Of a stretch of DNA of 64,000 bases, positions 25,387 through 32,608 are shown piece by piece. Location: the NCBI GenBank assembly GCA_001464795.1, contig LNEB01000011.1:1-64000 (forward strand). Direction: 5' to 3'. The stretch's first letter is position 1; each line of letters begins with the position of its first letter. Source of the stretch: Bdellovibrionales bacterium Ga0074139. Its GTDB lineage: Bacteria > Bdellovibrionota > Bdellovibrionia > Bdellovibrionales > Bdellovibrionaceae. Under the pieces are notes generated by a model. It saw nothing but the letters and a program-made list of their open reading frames with translations, was not told the DNA's origin and ran no database searches. The position numbers and the translations under genes were made by a program.

Positions 25387-26003
25387 TTGTACACACAACC
25401 TAAACTGTCTAAATCCACTGGACTGGCTAGATTTCGAATTTGTAAAAACCCAAGAGATAAATACATTAAGCTTTCCACTCGAGGAATGTGCCTCATCCCC
25501 AAAGCGTGACCAAATTCATGAATCATTAGGCTTTCCAAATGAATTTTAAAACCATTCGATGGCAGCTCTTTAAAAAAATCATGGCTGGCAGCATTGATTA
25601 AAATATCCGAATCAATAATTTTATTTTGGCTCCACCTGGTCATAGTCATGGCCTGTTGATTTTTTGCTAATATCGTCGGGTCCTTGATCCAGTATATAAT
25701 ATTCTTTCGATCAAGCTGCGACTTTTTTGAACTCACCGCTTCGGTTGCTATTTTAATTAATCCGGGTTTCCACTTCTCTGCTGATCTTTTTATTTCATCT
25801 CGGTAGTCGAAAGGCACATTATCTTCGAAGTAAAACTGGACCTGAGTCTGAGGAAGCCATGATATCAATCGACCTTTCGAGTCGATGTTATAAAAACAAG
25901 AACTTTTTTCAGCGGATGCCAGATCCGTAAATCCCTCTTGAATTTTAAACTGTGGTCCACAACCAACTAAGAAAACTAAATAAAGAATTCTCAGTTTTAG
26001 CAT
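25383..26003 (-). CDS. Matrixin-like zinc metalloprotease, lipoprotein
   Basis: 206 aa. Lipobox LVFLVGC at the start, then a catalytic metzincin site HEFGHALGMRHIPRVESLMY: three zinc His in HExxHxxGxxH plus a Met-turn (SLMY) close after it. The short spacing to the Met-turn is typical of matrixin-like bacterial enzymes (Peptidase M10/M10A-like). It would be lipid-anchored outside the cytoplasm. The gene overlaps the ankyrin gene by 7 nt upstream and the small anchored-protein gene by 4 nt downstream. Confidence 0.85.
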   Translation of the reverse strand: MLKLRILYLVFLVGCGPQFKIQEGFTDLASAEKSSCFYNIDSKGRLISWLPQTQVQFYFEDNVPFDYRDEIKRSAEKWKPGLIKIATEAVSSKKSQLDRKNIIYWIKDPTILAKNQQAMTMTRWSQNKIIDSDILINAASHDFFKELPSNGFKIHLESLMIHEFGHALGMRHIPRVESLMYLSLGFLQIRNLASPVDLDSLGCVYK

Positions 26004-26644
26004 GGCTTCGCCTTCAACAAAAGACTTTCACCCTCTGGCCACTGAACTTCTTTTACAAAATCCAGCGGCGTTTGCTTGTAGGCATCAAAGATATTTGTAC
26101 AAGCCCCTTTTTTTAAAATTTCTTCTAAAATCCTTTTGTCTTTTCTACGAATGGCAAAATACAAGGCCGTCCAGCCATCTTCTGCCGGATCATTAATGGC
26201 CTCTTGGTCTTGAGTCAAAATTTGCACCATCTCGAAACTTCCAAATTGAATGGCTTGCATCAGAGATGTAATCCCATCAGGCCTTTGACTGCGAACTTGA
26301 GCTTTATTTTTCATCAACTGTTTAGCTGCTAAAAGTTGGTTTCTTGAAACTGCATAATGAAGTGCAGTATCCCCTTGAAGGTCCACTTCGTTCACATTGA
26401 TTTTTTGTTGAAATAAAACTTCTTGGATTTCCGTTTTTCCTAATGCAGAGGCTAGCATTAAAGGAGTCGTACCATCTTGAGAACGATGCTGAAGACAATC
26501 TTGAATATTTTGTGTGAAATTATGAACTTGATTTTGTCCAATGAAACGAAAGCAGTAGGATCCGGATTGACCGGAATTTTTTTTGGGTGCTGTTTGACAA
26601 GCGCCAAGCACAAAGAAAAGAAAGATCAATAAAACATTATGCAC
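25997..26644 (-). CDS. Ankyrin-repeat lipoprotein
   Basis: 215 aa, GTG start. Lipobox FVLGAC at the N-terminus, then about four ankyrin repeats (DGTTPLMLASALGKTEIQEVL, QGDTALHYAVSRNQLLAAKQL, DGITSLMQAIQFGSFEMVQIL, DGWTALYFAIRRKDKRILEEIL). Ankyrin domains bind proteins, and lipid-anchored periplasmic ones often act as inhibitors or immunity-type partners. Being first in an operon with a secreted protease, it could bind or restrain that protease; this is inference. Confidence 0.88.
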   Translation of the reverse strand: MHNVLLIFLFFVLGACQTAPKKNSGQSGSYCFRFIGQNQVHNFTQNIQDCLQHRSQDGTTPLMLASALGKTEIQEVLFQQKINVNEVDLQGDTALHYAVSRNQLLAAKQLMKNKAQVRSQRPDGITSLMQAIQFGSFEMVQILTQDQEAINDPAEDGWTALYFAIRRKDKRILEEILKKGACTNIFDAYKQTPLDFVKEVQWPEGESLLLKAKPC

Positions 26645-26690
26645 TTCAGTTCAGAGTAACATGTTTTGTTCTTCAGAACCAAATCCATCA

Positions 26691-26708
26691 CCCCCACTTT
26701 CGTGGGGG
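26691..26708 (-). terminator. Stem-loop downstream of the second flagellin
   Basis: CCCCCAC-GAAA-GTGGGGG on the minus strand: a 7-bp GC stem closed by a GAAA tetraloop, about 115 nt past the flagellin stop and before the ankyrin operon. There is no clear T run, so it may stabilise the mRNA end rather than terminate it. Confidence 0.45.
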
Positions 26709-26822
26709 AATGGCCGCAGGAAACTATTTAACAGGTCAGGGTACAAGCCCAAAGTGGAGCTTGATCAAACTCGGGGGGTGATCGAAATCATTACCCGAAA
26801 GGCTTTCGAACGATCATTATGA

Positions 26823-27668
26823 TCATCCGAAAGATTTGTTCAAGAGTCCAAGGGCGACGTTAGCTTGTTGATTCGCTTGTGCAAGTACTGAAGTACCAGC
26901 TTGTAATAAGATATTATTTCTCATCATTTCGCTTGTTTCTTCAGCCACATCCACGTCACGGATCCTAGAATTTGCAGCTGACATGTTTTCCATGCTCACT
27001 GATAAATTCGAAACTGTAGATTGCAATCGATTTTGGATAGCACCAAAGTCGGCTCGCATAGCAGAGACTGATACGATGGCATTATCGATAGAGGCTAATG
27101 CATTTTGTGCAGAAGCTTTATCAGCCACACTTGAAAGATTCACACCTAGTGCCGCTGAATTTGCGTCAGCTTTAGAAGCATCAAATGAGATTCGGTCAAT
27201 TTCTGGGTTATTTCTTGTTCCTACTTGGAAATCGAGGATCGAACCCACACCAGCTAAAAGTTGAGTTCCGTTGAACTCGGTTCCTTCAGCCACACGGTCA
27301 ATCTCTGATACCAACTGATCATATTCCACATTTAAGAATTGTCTTTCAACGGGTCCGATCGTGTCAGAAGCCGCTTGTACTGCAAGCTCTCTGAGTCGGA
27401 TGAGAATGGATGAAATTTCGTTCATCGATCCCTCTGCCACTTGCACCAACGAGATACCATCTTGGGCATTTCGTGAAGCTTGTTTTAGACCGCGGATTTG
27501 GGCTTTTAAGTTTTCAGAGATCGCCAAGCCTGCAGCGTCATCTCCGGCTCGATTAATACGGTAGCCCGAAGCGAGCTTCTCCATACTTTTATCGAGACCA
27601 ATCTTCGTCCCCCACAGAACCTTCTGTGCGTTAAGCGAAGCTGTGTTTGTGTTAATACGTAATCCCAT
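26823..27668 (-). CDS. fliC: Flagellin
   Basis: 281 aa, close paralogue of the flagellin at 23869. N-terminal D0/D1 (MGLRINTNTASLNAQKVLW, then SGYRINRAGDDAAGLAISENL) and C-terminal helix (NSRIRDVDVAEETSEMMRNNILLQAGTSVLAQANQQANVALGLLN). Same small central region. It has its own sigma-28-like promoter (27760-27788), a leader with two adjacent stem-loops and a strong GGAGGAGG ribosome binding site. The two copies flank the ankyrin/protease operon. Confidence 0.96.
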   Translation of the reverse strand: MGLRINTNTASLNAQKVLWGTKIGLDKSMEKLASGYRINRAGDDAAGLAISENLKAQIRGLKQASRNAQDGISLVQVAEGSMNEISSILIRLRELAVQAASDTIGPVERQFLNVEYDQLVSEIDRVAEGTEFNGTQLLAGVGSILDFQVGTRNNPEIDRISFDASKADANSAALGVNLSSVADKASAQNALASIDNAIVSVSAMRADFGAIQNRLQSTVSNLSVSMENMSAANSRIRDVDVAEETSEMMRNNILLQAGTSVLAQANQQANVALGLLNKSFG

Positions 27669-27689
27669 CTTTTCCTCCTCCGTGAAGAT

Positions 27690-27732
27690 CTCAGTTTCGT
27701 TCCTTGAAACTGAGGGAATCTTTATGATTCCC
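27690..27732 (-). promoter_or_regulatory. Tandem stem-loops in the flagellin 5' leader
   Basis: Minus strand: GGGAATC-ATAAA-GATTCCC (27732-27714) directly followed by CTCAGTTTC-AAGGAAC-GAAACTGAG (27714-27690). Both are perfect and sit between promoter and ribosome binding site. They could stabilise the mRNA 5' end, which suits an abundant transcript. Confidence 0.6.
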
Positions 27733-27759
27733 TAGGCTGGGTACTGGCCTTACAAGACT

Positions 27760-27788
27760 GATCGGCTCATTGTGGTACAACTTGAGTC
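27760..27788 (-). promoter_or_regulatory. Sigma-28-like flagellin promoter
   Basis: Minus strand GACTCAAGTT, 13 nt, then CCGATC. In the enteric alignment this reads TCAAGTTG-N11-GCCGATCA, which matches the sigma-28 consensus TAAAGTTT-N11-GCCGATAA at 13 of 16 positions. About 85-90 nt before the ATG. Confidence 0.7.
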
Positions 27789-27817
27789 TCAAAATGAAAA
27801 TCTGGACTTAATCCCAG

Positions 27818-27839
27818 ATGTGACAGGTACGTAATTCGT
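27818..27839 (+). repeat. Left inverted repeat of a RAYT-bearing element
   Basis: ATGTGACAGGTAC, 4 nt, TTCGT. The reverse complement occurs at 29252-29273 with the same 4-nt gap, so 18 of 22 positions match. It bounds the RAYT gene on its upstream side, just beyond the flagellin promoter. Confidence 0.65.
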
Positions 27840-27873
27840 GACGGCGTGTTATTTGCTCTATGAAAAAATCACT

Positions 27874-28518
27874 ATGCCCAGATCAAGAAATACAAAATCA
27901 ACTGATTATCCTTACCATGTTGTCGCCCGCACAAATGACCAACTCCCCTTTCCGTGTTCACTGCGAGAAGCATGGAATATTTATTCTGATGCGCTTTGGT
28001 TTTACTCTCACGCTTGCCGCGTCCGAGTTCTGGCTTTTGTGATGATGAAAAATCATTTTCATTTAATTATTTCCACACCCGAAGGAAATTTAAGTGATTT
28101 CATGAAACTATTTATGAAAAAAACAAGCGACGAAATCCGGAATTTATCGATGCAGAAAAATCATTTGTACGGCGCTCGGTACTATCCAAGCCTGATACAA
28201 CATGAGCATTACTATCGCTGTGTGATGAAATATGTTTATCAAAATCCTGTCAGGGCCAGAGTTTGCAAATCTGTTTTGGACTACCCATTCTCGACTTTAA
28301 CGACATTACTTGGGCAGCAAAAAAATAATATTCCGGTCTACGATGACTTCGGACTCCTTGATAATATAGAGACATCTATTAAATGGCTCAATCAAAGCTG
28401 GAATCAGATTGCTGCCGAGCAAATTAAAAAAGGCTTACGTGTACAGACCTTTAAACCGGGCCCGACAAAGGGAGGGTATCTGGATCCGGAACTATATATT
28501 GAGGAAAATGTTCATTAA
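27874..28518 (+). CDS. REP-associated tyrosine transposase (RAYT), Y1 HUH family
   Basis: 214 aa from the ATG at 27874 (MPRSRNTKSTDYPYHVVART); earlier starts have no ribosome binding site. HUH motif NHFHLIIS in VMMKNHFHLIIS and catalytic Tyr in CVMKYVYQNPVRARVC. It acts on single-stranded DNA at palindromic REP-like sites. Only distantly similar to the RAYT at 15303, so they are separate lineages. Inverted repeats lie outside it at 27818 and 29252, enclosing this gene and the next one. Confidence 0.88.
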   Translation: MPRSRNTKSTDYPYHVVARTNDQLPFPCSLREAWNIYSDALWFYSHACRVRVLAFVMMKNHFHLIISTPEGNLSDFMKLFMKKTSDEIRNLSMQKNHLYGARYYPSLIQHEHYYRCVMKYVYQNPVRARVCKSVLDYPFSTLTTLLGQQKNNIPVYDDFGLLDNIETSIKWLNQSWNQIAAEQIKKGLRVQTFKPGPTKGGYLDPELYIEENVH

Positions 28519-28527
28519 TATTAAGAG

Positions 28528-29220
28528 ATGACGTTTGTTTTGGCTGTGTTGTTCATTTTAAGTCTAGGTAATGAGTCTTATGCTTTTTGGAGTTTTGGGC
28601 CCAAAAAAGTTTATCCTCAAAATGTATGTGGTTCTATAGGTGACTCTAAAATCAAGGAAAGATGCATGGCTAGTTTTTTCAACACTAAAAATAAGACAAG
28701 CGAAAAACAAAAGCTTCTGCCACTTTGCTTAAATCTTTCTGATAAAATAAATAAGTTAGCTGAGAATCTTAAAAAGGACCATTGGGGATATGTTGTCGAT
28801 TGCCTCGATCAAATTGGCAAAATTAAAGAGTCTGATTTTCCAGATCAACAAATCAAATTTTGTCATACTTTAATCAGCAAAAGTCGTAGTGCAGAATTTT
28901 CACTTCCCTGTTTAGAAAAATTCAATCCCAACATTCTTGAGATTTGTAACCTGCCACTAATAAAAGGTTCTTACAAATTTACTGCGGATTGTTTAAAGGC
29001 CACTCAGGGTTATGAATTAGACCCATCTCAAGTGGCTTTACAAGTGGCAGACTTAAAAAGATGCACTGAAGCCGATAAAAGCCAACAAATGAATGCCGCT
29101 AGTTGGGAGACTTTTGCTGGTTGCTTACAAAATAAACTCGAGGCGATCGAAGGCAATCCAGTTCGATCTCGGTATAACCCGGATGCACCATCAAGCATCA
29201 CCGGCGGCGCACAAAAGTAG
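28528..29220 (+). CDS. Cys-rich secreted hypothetical protein
   Basis: 230 aa with a signal peptide (MTFVLAVLFILSLGNESYA). About eleven cysteines occur at spaced intervals (VCGSIG, RCMAS, LCLNLS, DCLDQI, FCHTL, PCLEKF, ICNLP, DCLKAT, RCTEA, GCLQNK), often before a Leu, suggesting small disulfide-tied helical repeats. No family recognised. It lies 9 nt after the RAYT stop, inside the same pair of inverted repeats, so it may be a passenger gene. The ribosome binding site is weak. Confidence 0.65.
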   Translation: MTFVLAVLFILSLGNESYAFWSFGPKKVYPQNVCGSIGDSKIKERCMASFFNTKNKTSEKQKLLPLCLNLSDKINKLAENLKKDHWGYVVDCLDQIGKIKESDFPDQQIKFCHTLISKSRSAEFSLPCLEKFNPNILEICNLPLIKGSYKFTADCLKATQGYELDPSQVALQVADLKRCTEADKSQQMNAASWETFAGCLQNKLEAIEGNPVRSRYNPDAPSSITGGAQK

Positions 29221-29238
29221 TCTCAATTCCAAGCCTTG

Positions 29239-30582
29239 ATGACGCTTCATGACGAACCTTGTACCTGTCACATGAAATTTGTACCCATGGTTATGGAAAT
29301 ACGCGATCCGGTTCATGGCTCAATTTACTATTCCAACTCCGAAGTGGCCGTCCTCGATACGCCTGAATACCAAAGACTCAGATCCATCAAACAACTTGGG
29401 TTTTCTGAGTTCAGCTTTCCTGGTGCTACCCATAACAGATACCTTCATTCCATCGGTGTGGGTCACTTGGCGATGTTAGCTTTTGATTCCATTTTTCGGG
29501 CTTATCCTTTTTCAAAAAATTCGACCAAATTAAGGCTAAGACAAACATTTCGTTTAGCGGCCCTTTTGCATGACGTGGGTCACGGTCCCTTAAGCCATAC
29601 CACTGAAGAAGTGATGCCTCCGCTGTCAGAACTGAATGTAAAAGCCTACGGTGCTAATCAAGCGAACCGCCAAGCGAATCACGAAGATTACACCATCAAG
29701 TATGTCACTGAATCTTCCATCGCAGAAACCATCAAAAATCAATTCAACGATATTACGCCTTATCATGTGGCGTGTTTGATTGATAAAAATCTTCCTGAAA
29801 ATGATGATTTTTTTATTGATCAAGGAATTGATTTCCGGCCTTTGCTGTCACAGCTTGTGAGTTCTGAACTCGATGTGGACCGCATGGATTATCTCGAACG
29901 AGATTCTTATTTCTGCGGAACCAACTACGGAAAAATTGATGCCGAGTGGTTGATTCAGAATATGACTCTGCATATTTCCAATCAAAAAGCTTATTTAGCC
30001 CTGAACCGTCGTGCTTTGTATTCCTTTGATGATTTTCTTATTTCTCGTCATCACATGCACTTGATGGTTTATTTTCATCACAAAAGTATTATTTACGAAG
30101 AAATGCTTCACAGATATTTGACTTCAAAAGAGTGCAGCTTCTTTCTACCTTCAAAAATTGAAGACTACACGCTTTACAACGACTACAAACTTTACGAACA
30201 TTTGGCTTCTGTGAAAAATGAGTGGGCTCAAAGAATTGCGGCTCGAAAGCCTTATAAAGTTTTAATTGAAATGCATAATGTGGCAGATTCAAAAAGACCT
30301 GAAACTTTAAAAGCTGAGCTTGAAAAAAACGGCATACATACGATTTGGGCTTCATCCCACGTTAGACTCAGTAAATACCATTCAACGGCCGAGCAAAAAT
30401 CTTTTCCCATGTTTGTTGTGGATCAATACGACCCTTGGGTGGAACCCACTCAAGTGGAACGAACCACAGAAATTTTTCAAAAATACGAAGGCACCCGCGT
30501 GATTGATCGTATTTATGTATCCCCTGAATCTTATGCAAGTGGTGAGAAAATTCTTAAAGACCTAAGAGGCTTGCAACCATGA
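29239..30582 (+). CDS. HD-superfamily phosphohydrolase (dGTPase-like)
   Basis: About 447 aa. Core motifs: RDPVHGSIYY, QRLRSIKQLGFSEFSFPGATHNRYLHSIGVGH (first His), LLHDVGHGPLSH (HD pair) and ELDVDRMDYLERD (last Asp), as in YwfO/dNTPase-like proteins. It likely hydrolyses nucleotides, substrate unknown. The start is uncertain: ATG at 29239, 29272, 29287 and 29293 are all in frame without a good ribosome binding site, and conserved sequence begins at MEIRDPVHG (29293). The right inverted repeat lies across the first candidates. The stop overlaps purD by 4 nt. Confidence 0.85.
   Translation: MTLHDEPCTCHMKFVPMVMEIRDPVHGSIYYSNSEVAVLDTPEYQRLRSIKQLGFSEFSFPGATHNRYLHSIGVGHLAMLAFDSIFRAYPFSKNSTKLRLRQTFRLAALLHDVGHGPLSHTTEEVMPPLSELNVKAYGANQANRQANHEDYTIKYVTESSIAETIKNQFNDITPYHVACLIDKNLPENDDFFIDQGIDFRPLLSQLVSSELDVDRMDYLERDSYFCGTNYGKIDAEWLIQNMTLHISNQKAYLALNRRALYSFDDFLISRHHMHLMVYFHHKSIIYEEMLHRYLTSKECSFFLPSKIEDYTLYNDYKLYEHLASVKNEWAQRIAARKPYKVLIEMHNVADSKRPETLKAELEKNGIHTIWASSHVRLSKYHSTAEQKSFPMFVVDQYDPWVEPTQVERTTEIFQKYEGTRVIDRIYVSPESYASGEKILKDLRGLQP
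29252..29273 (-). repeat. Right inverted repeat of the RAYT-bearing element
   Basis: ACGAA, 4 nt, GTACCTGTCACAT: the reverse complement of 27818-27839. It lies over the possible start region of the HD phosphohydrolase gene. Confidence 0.65.
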
Positions 30583-31841
30583 AGATCCTTGTGATCGGAT
30601 CTGGGCGCCGTGAGCATGCATTGGTTAAATCATTTAAATTATCTCCGCTGGTCAGTGAAATTCATGTGATTCCAGGATCTGATGGAATGGCTCAAGAAGC
30701 TCTTTGCCACCCAGAAATCAGTTGGAAAAACTTTGAATCCATCAAGCATTTTTGCCTTCAGTTTAATATCGATTTTGTGATGATTGGCCCAGAAGATCCC
30801 CTCGTTGCAGGACTTACTGATTATCTTAGACAACACGGCATTCATGCAGTGGGTCCCGATATTGAGGCTGCTCAATTGGAAGGATCAAAAATAACATCTA
30901 AACAGTTTATGATTGATGCCAAGATCTCCACTGCATTTTCCAAAGTGGTTCAAAGCATTCAAGATATCAAAACGCATTTACCCCTGTTTACTCCACCTTA
31001 TGTTTTAAAAGCAGACGGACTTTGTGCGGGTAAAGGTGTTTTTATTTGTGATACAGAAGCTGAGCTTATCAATGCCGCTGAGCTATTATTTGAAAAAAAG
31101 ATTTTCCAAAAAGCAGGAGAAAAAGCTCTACTTGAGCAATTCACAAAGGGCTTTGAAATAAGTCTTATCCTTTTAACAAACGGATCTGACTACCACATTC
31201 TTCCATTGGCTCAGGATCACAAAAGACTGATGGATAATCAAAAAGGCCCCAACACAGGCGGTATGGGCACAGTCGCCCCAGTTGAACTTGAGCCCTCAGT
31301 TATGAAGATCTTAATCGAGCAAGTTGTAGAACCCTCGATATCTCAAATTCGAAAACAACAAATGACTTACCGTGGGCTTTTATTCATAGGTCTTATGATG
31401 ACCGAAGAAGGTCCTTCCGTTCTTGAATACAATACTCGCTTTGGTGATCCTGAAACTCAAGTTCTACTTCCACTGATAGAATCCGACACGGCTGATCTTT
31501 TTTATCATCTTGCAAAAGGTGAGCTTAAAAAAATTCATTACAAAAAAGCCAGTGCTGCCTGTGTGGTGAAATCAGCTTTAGGTTATCCAGACACTCCCCG
31601 AACAGGCGATAAAATCACTGGTCTACCGATCGAAGATTCAGCCACCGGCTGGGTCATTTTCTCTGCTGTAAAAAAAGAAGATCAACAGTATTTTACAAAT
31701 GGTGGCCGAGTTTTAAGTGCTGTTGGTGTGGGAGCTAATTTGAGTGAGGCCTTAAAAGAGGCCTACAGAATTGCCAACCAAGTAAGTTGGTCAGACTGTC
31801 ACCAGCGAAGTGACATCGGTGCCGCTCAGTTAAAAAACTGA
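30579..31841 (+). CDS. purD: Phosphoribosylamine--glycine ligase
   Basis: 420 aa; second step of purine biosynthesis, joining glycine to 5-phosphoribosylamine with ATP. Seen: N-terminal GSGRREHALV, GPEDPLVAGLTDYL, ATP-grasp loop LKADGLCAGKGVFI, NTGGMGTVAPV and FGDPETQVLLPLIESD. Full length. Its ATGA start overlaps the HD gene stop, so both are probably one operon. No other pur genes are in the window. Confidence 0.97.
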   Translation: MKILVIGSGRREHALVKSFKLSPLVSEIHVIPGSDGMAQEALCHPEISWKNFESIKHFCLQFNIDFVMIGPEDPLVAGLTDYLRQHGIHAVGPDIEAAQLEGSKITSKQFMIDAKISTAFSKVVQSIQDIKTHLPLFTPPYVLKADGLCAGKGVFICDTEAELINAAELLFEKKIFQKAGEKALLEQFTKGFEISLILLTNGSDYHILPLAQDHKRLMDNQKGPNTGGMGTVAPVELEPSVMKILIEQVVEPSISQIRKQQMTYRGLLFIGLMMTEEGPSVLEYNTRFGDPETQVLLPLIESDTADLFYHLAKGELKKIHYKKASAACVVKSALGYPDTPRTGDKITGLPIEDSATGWVIFSAVKKEDQQYFTNGGRVLSAVGVGANLSEALKEAYRIANQVSWSDCHQRSDIGAAQLKN

Positions 31842-31847
31842 AACATT

Positions 31848-32417
31848 TTAAAATGACCACTTCATTCCAACAGAACTTAAATTTTCTGATTTTGATGAGC
31901 TGTGATTTACGTAGAGATCTTTATCTTTCATAATTTTTTCTCGAAGTTCGACAGCTGACACTTGATCTTTTAAATTATACGTGACCGAGGCATCCACATA
32001 ACCTTTGTAATCCACTTTTGAAGTGGCCTGCAAAGCTTGAACTTGAAAATTCACTTTGTGTTGAACCTGGCTTGGATCATTGCCACCAATTTTAACTTCT
32101 GCTTTCATGGCACTTTCGACTTTTTGAGCCGCTTGCACGACACTTAGTTTTTGCATGGTCCCTGACTTCATCCAGACTTGGAAAGCACGATCACCGATTC
32201 GTTTAAGATTTTTTTCATCTGATTCGTTTTGATCGATTTGAGATGGAAGTATTTTATTAAAATCTCGGCTGGTGAACAATGGGTCCTCGAGTTTCATTTT
32301 AGGGATTCGAGTGATTTTATACCCTTTGTAGGACTTGCGTTTCGATGACTTTTTCTTAGCCGCTTCAGCAGTAAAAGACAGGGTTAAAATAAGAGTTAAT
32401 AAAAACTTAATTATCAT
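31848..32417 (-). CDS. Exported hypothetical protein with terminal Phe
   Basis: 189 aa from the ATG at 32417, which opens a signal peptide (MIIKFLLTLILTLSFTAEA); upstream in-frame starts add an unlikely hydrophobic leader. A basic KKKSSKRKSYKG stretch follows, then mixed sequence (EVKIGGNDPSQVQHKVNFQVQALQ) with strand-like repeats ending NLSSVGMKWSF. The end resembles an outer-membrane barrel signal, but the protein is small. No family recognised. Confidence 0.65.
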   Translation of the reverse strand: MIIKFLLTLILTLSFTAEAAKKKSSKRKSYKGYKITRIPKMKLEDPLFTSRDFNKILPSQIDQNESDEKNLKRIGDRAFQVWMKSGTMQKLSVVQAAQKVESAMKAEVKIGGNDPSQVQHKVNFQVQALQATSKVDYKGYVDASVTYNLKDQVSAVELREKIMKDKDLYVNHSSSKSENLSSVGMKWSF

Positions 32418-32608
32418 GGCGACCAACACCACTACAATTCTACGGCCAAACCCAATGAACCAGGTCCAAATCAATTGAGTCTGGCAGCCAAAGGATTCGT
32501 CTTCAGGAATCACTGTCAAACTTTGGGTCACTCCATGTTATTTTTTCAATACTCAGGAAATGCCACGAAACAAAAATCGGTATGCATTAATATAGCGTTT
32601 TAAATAAC

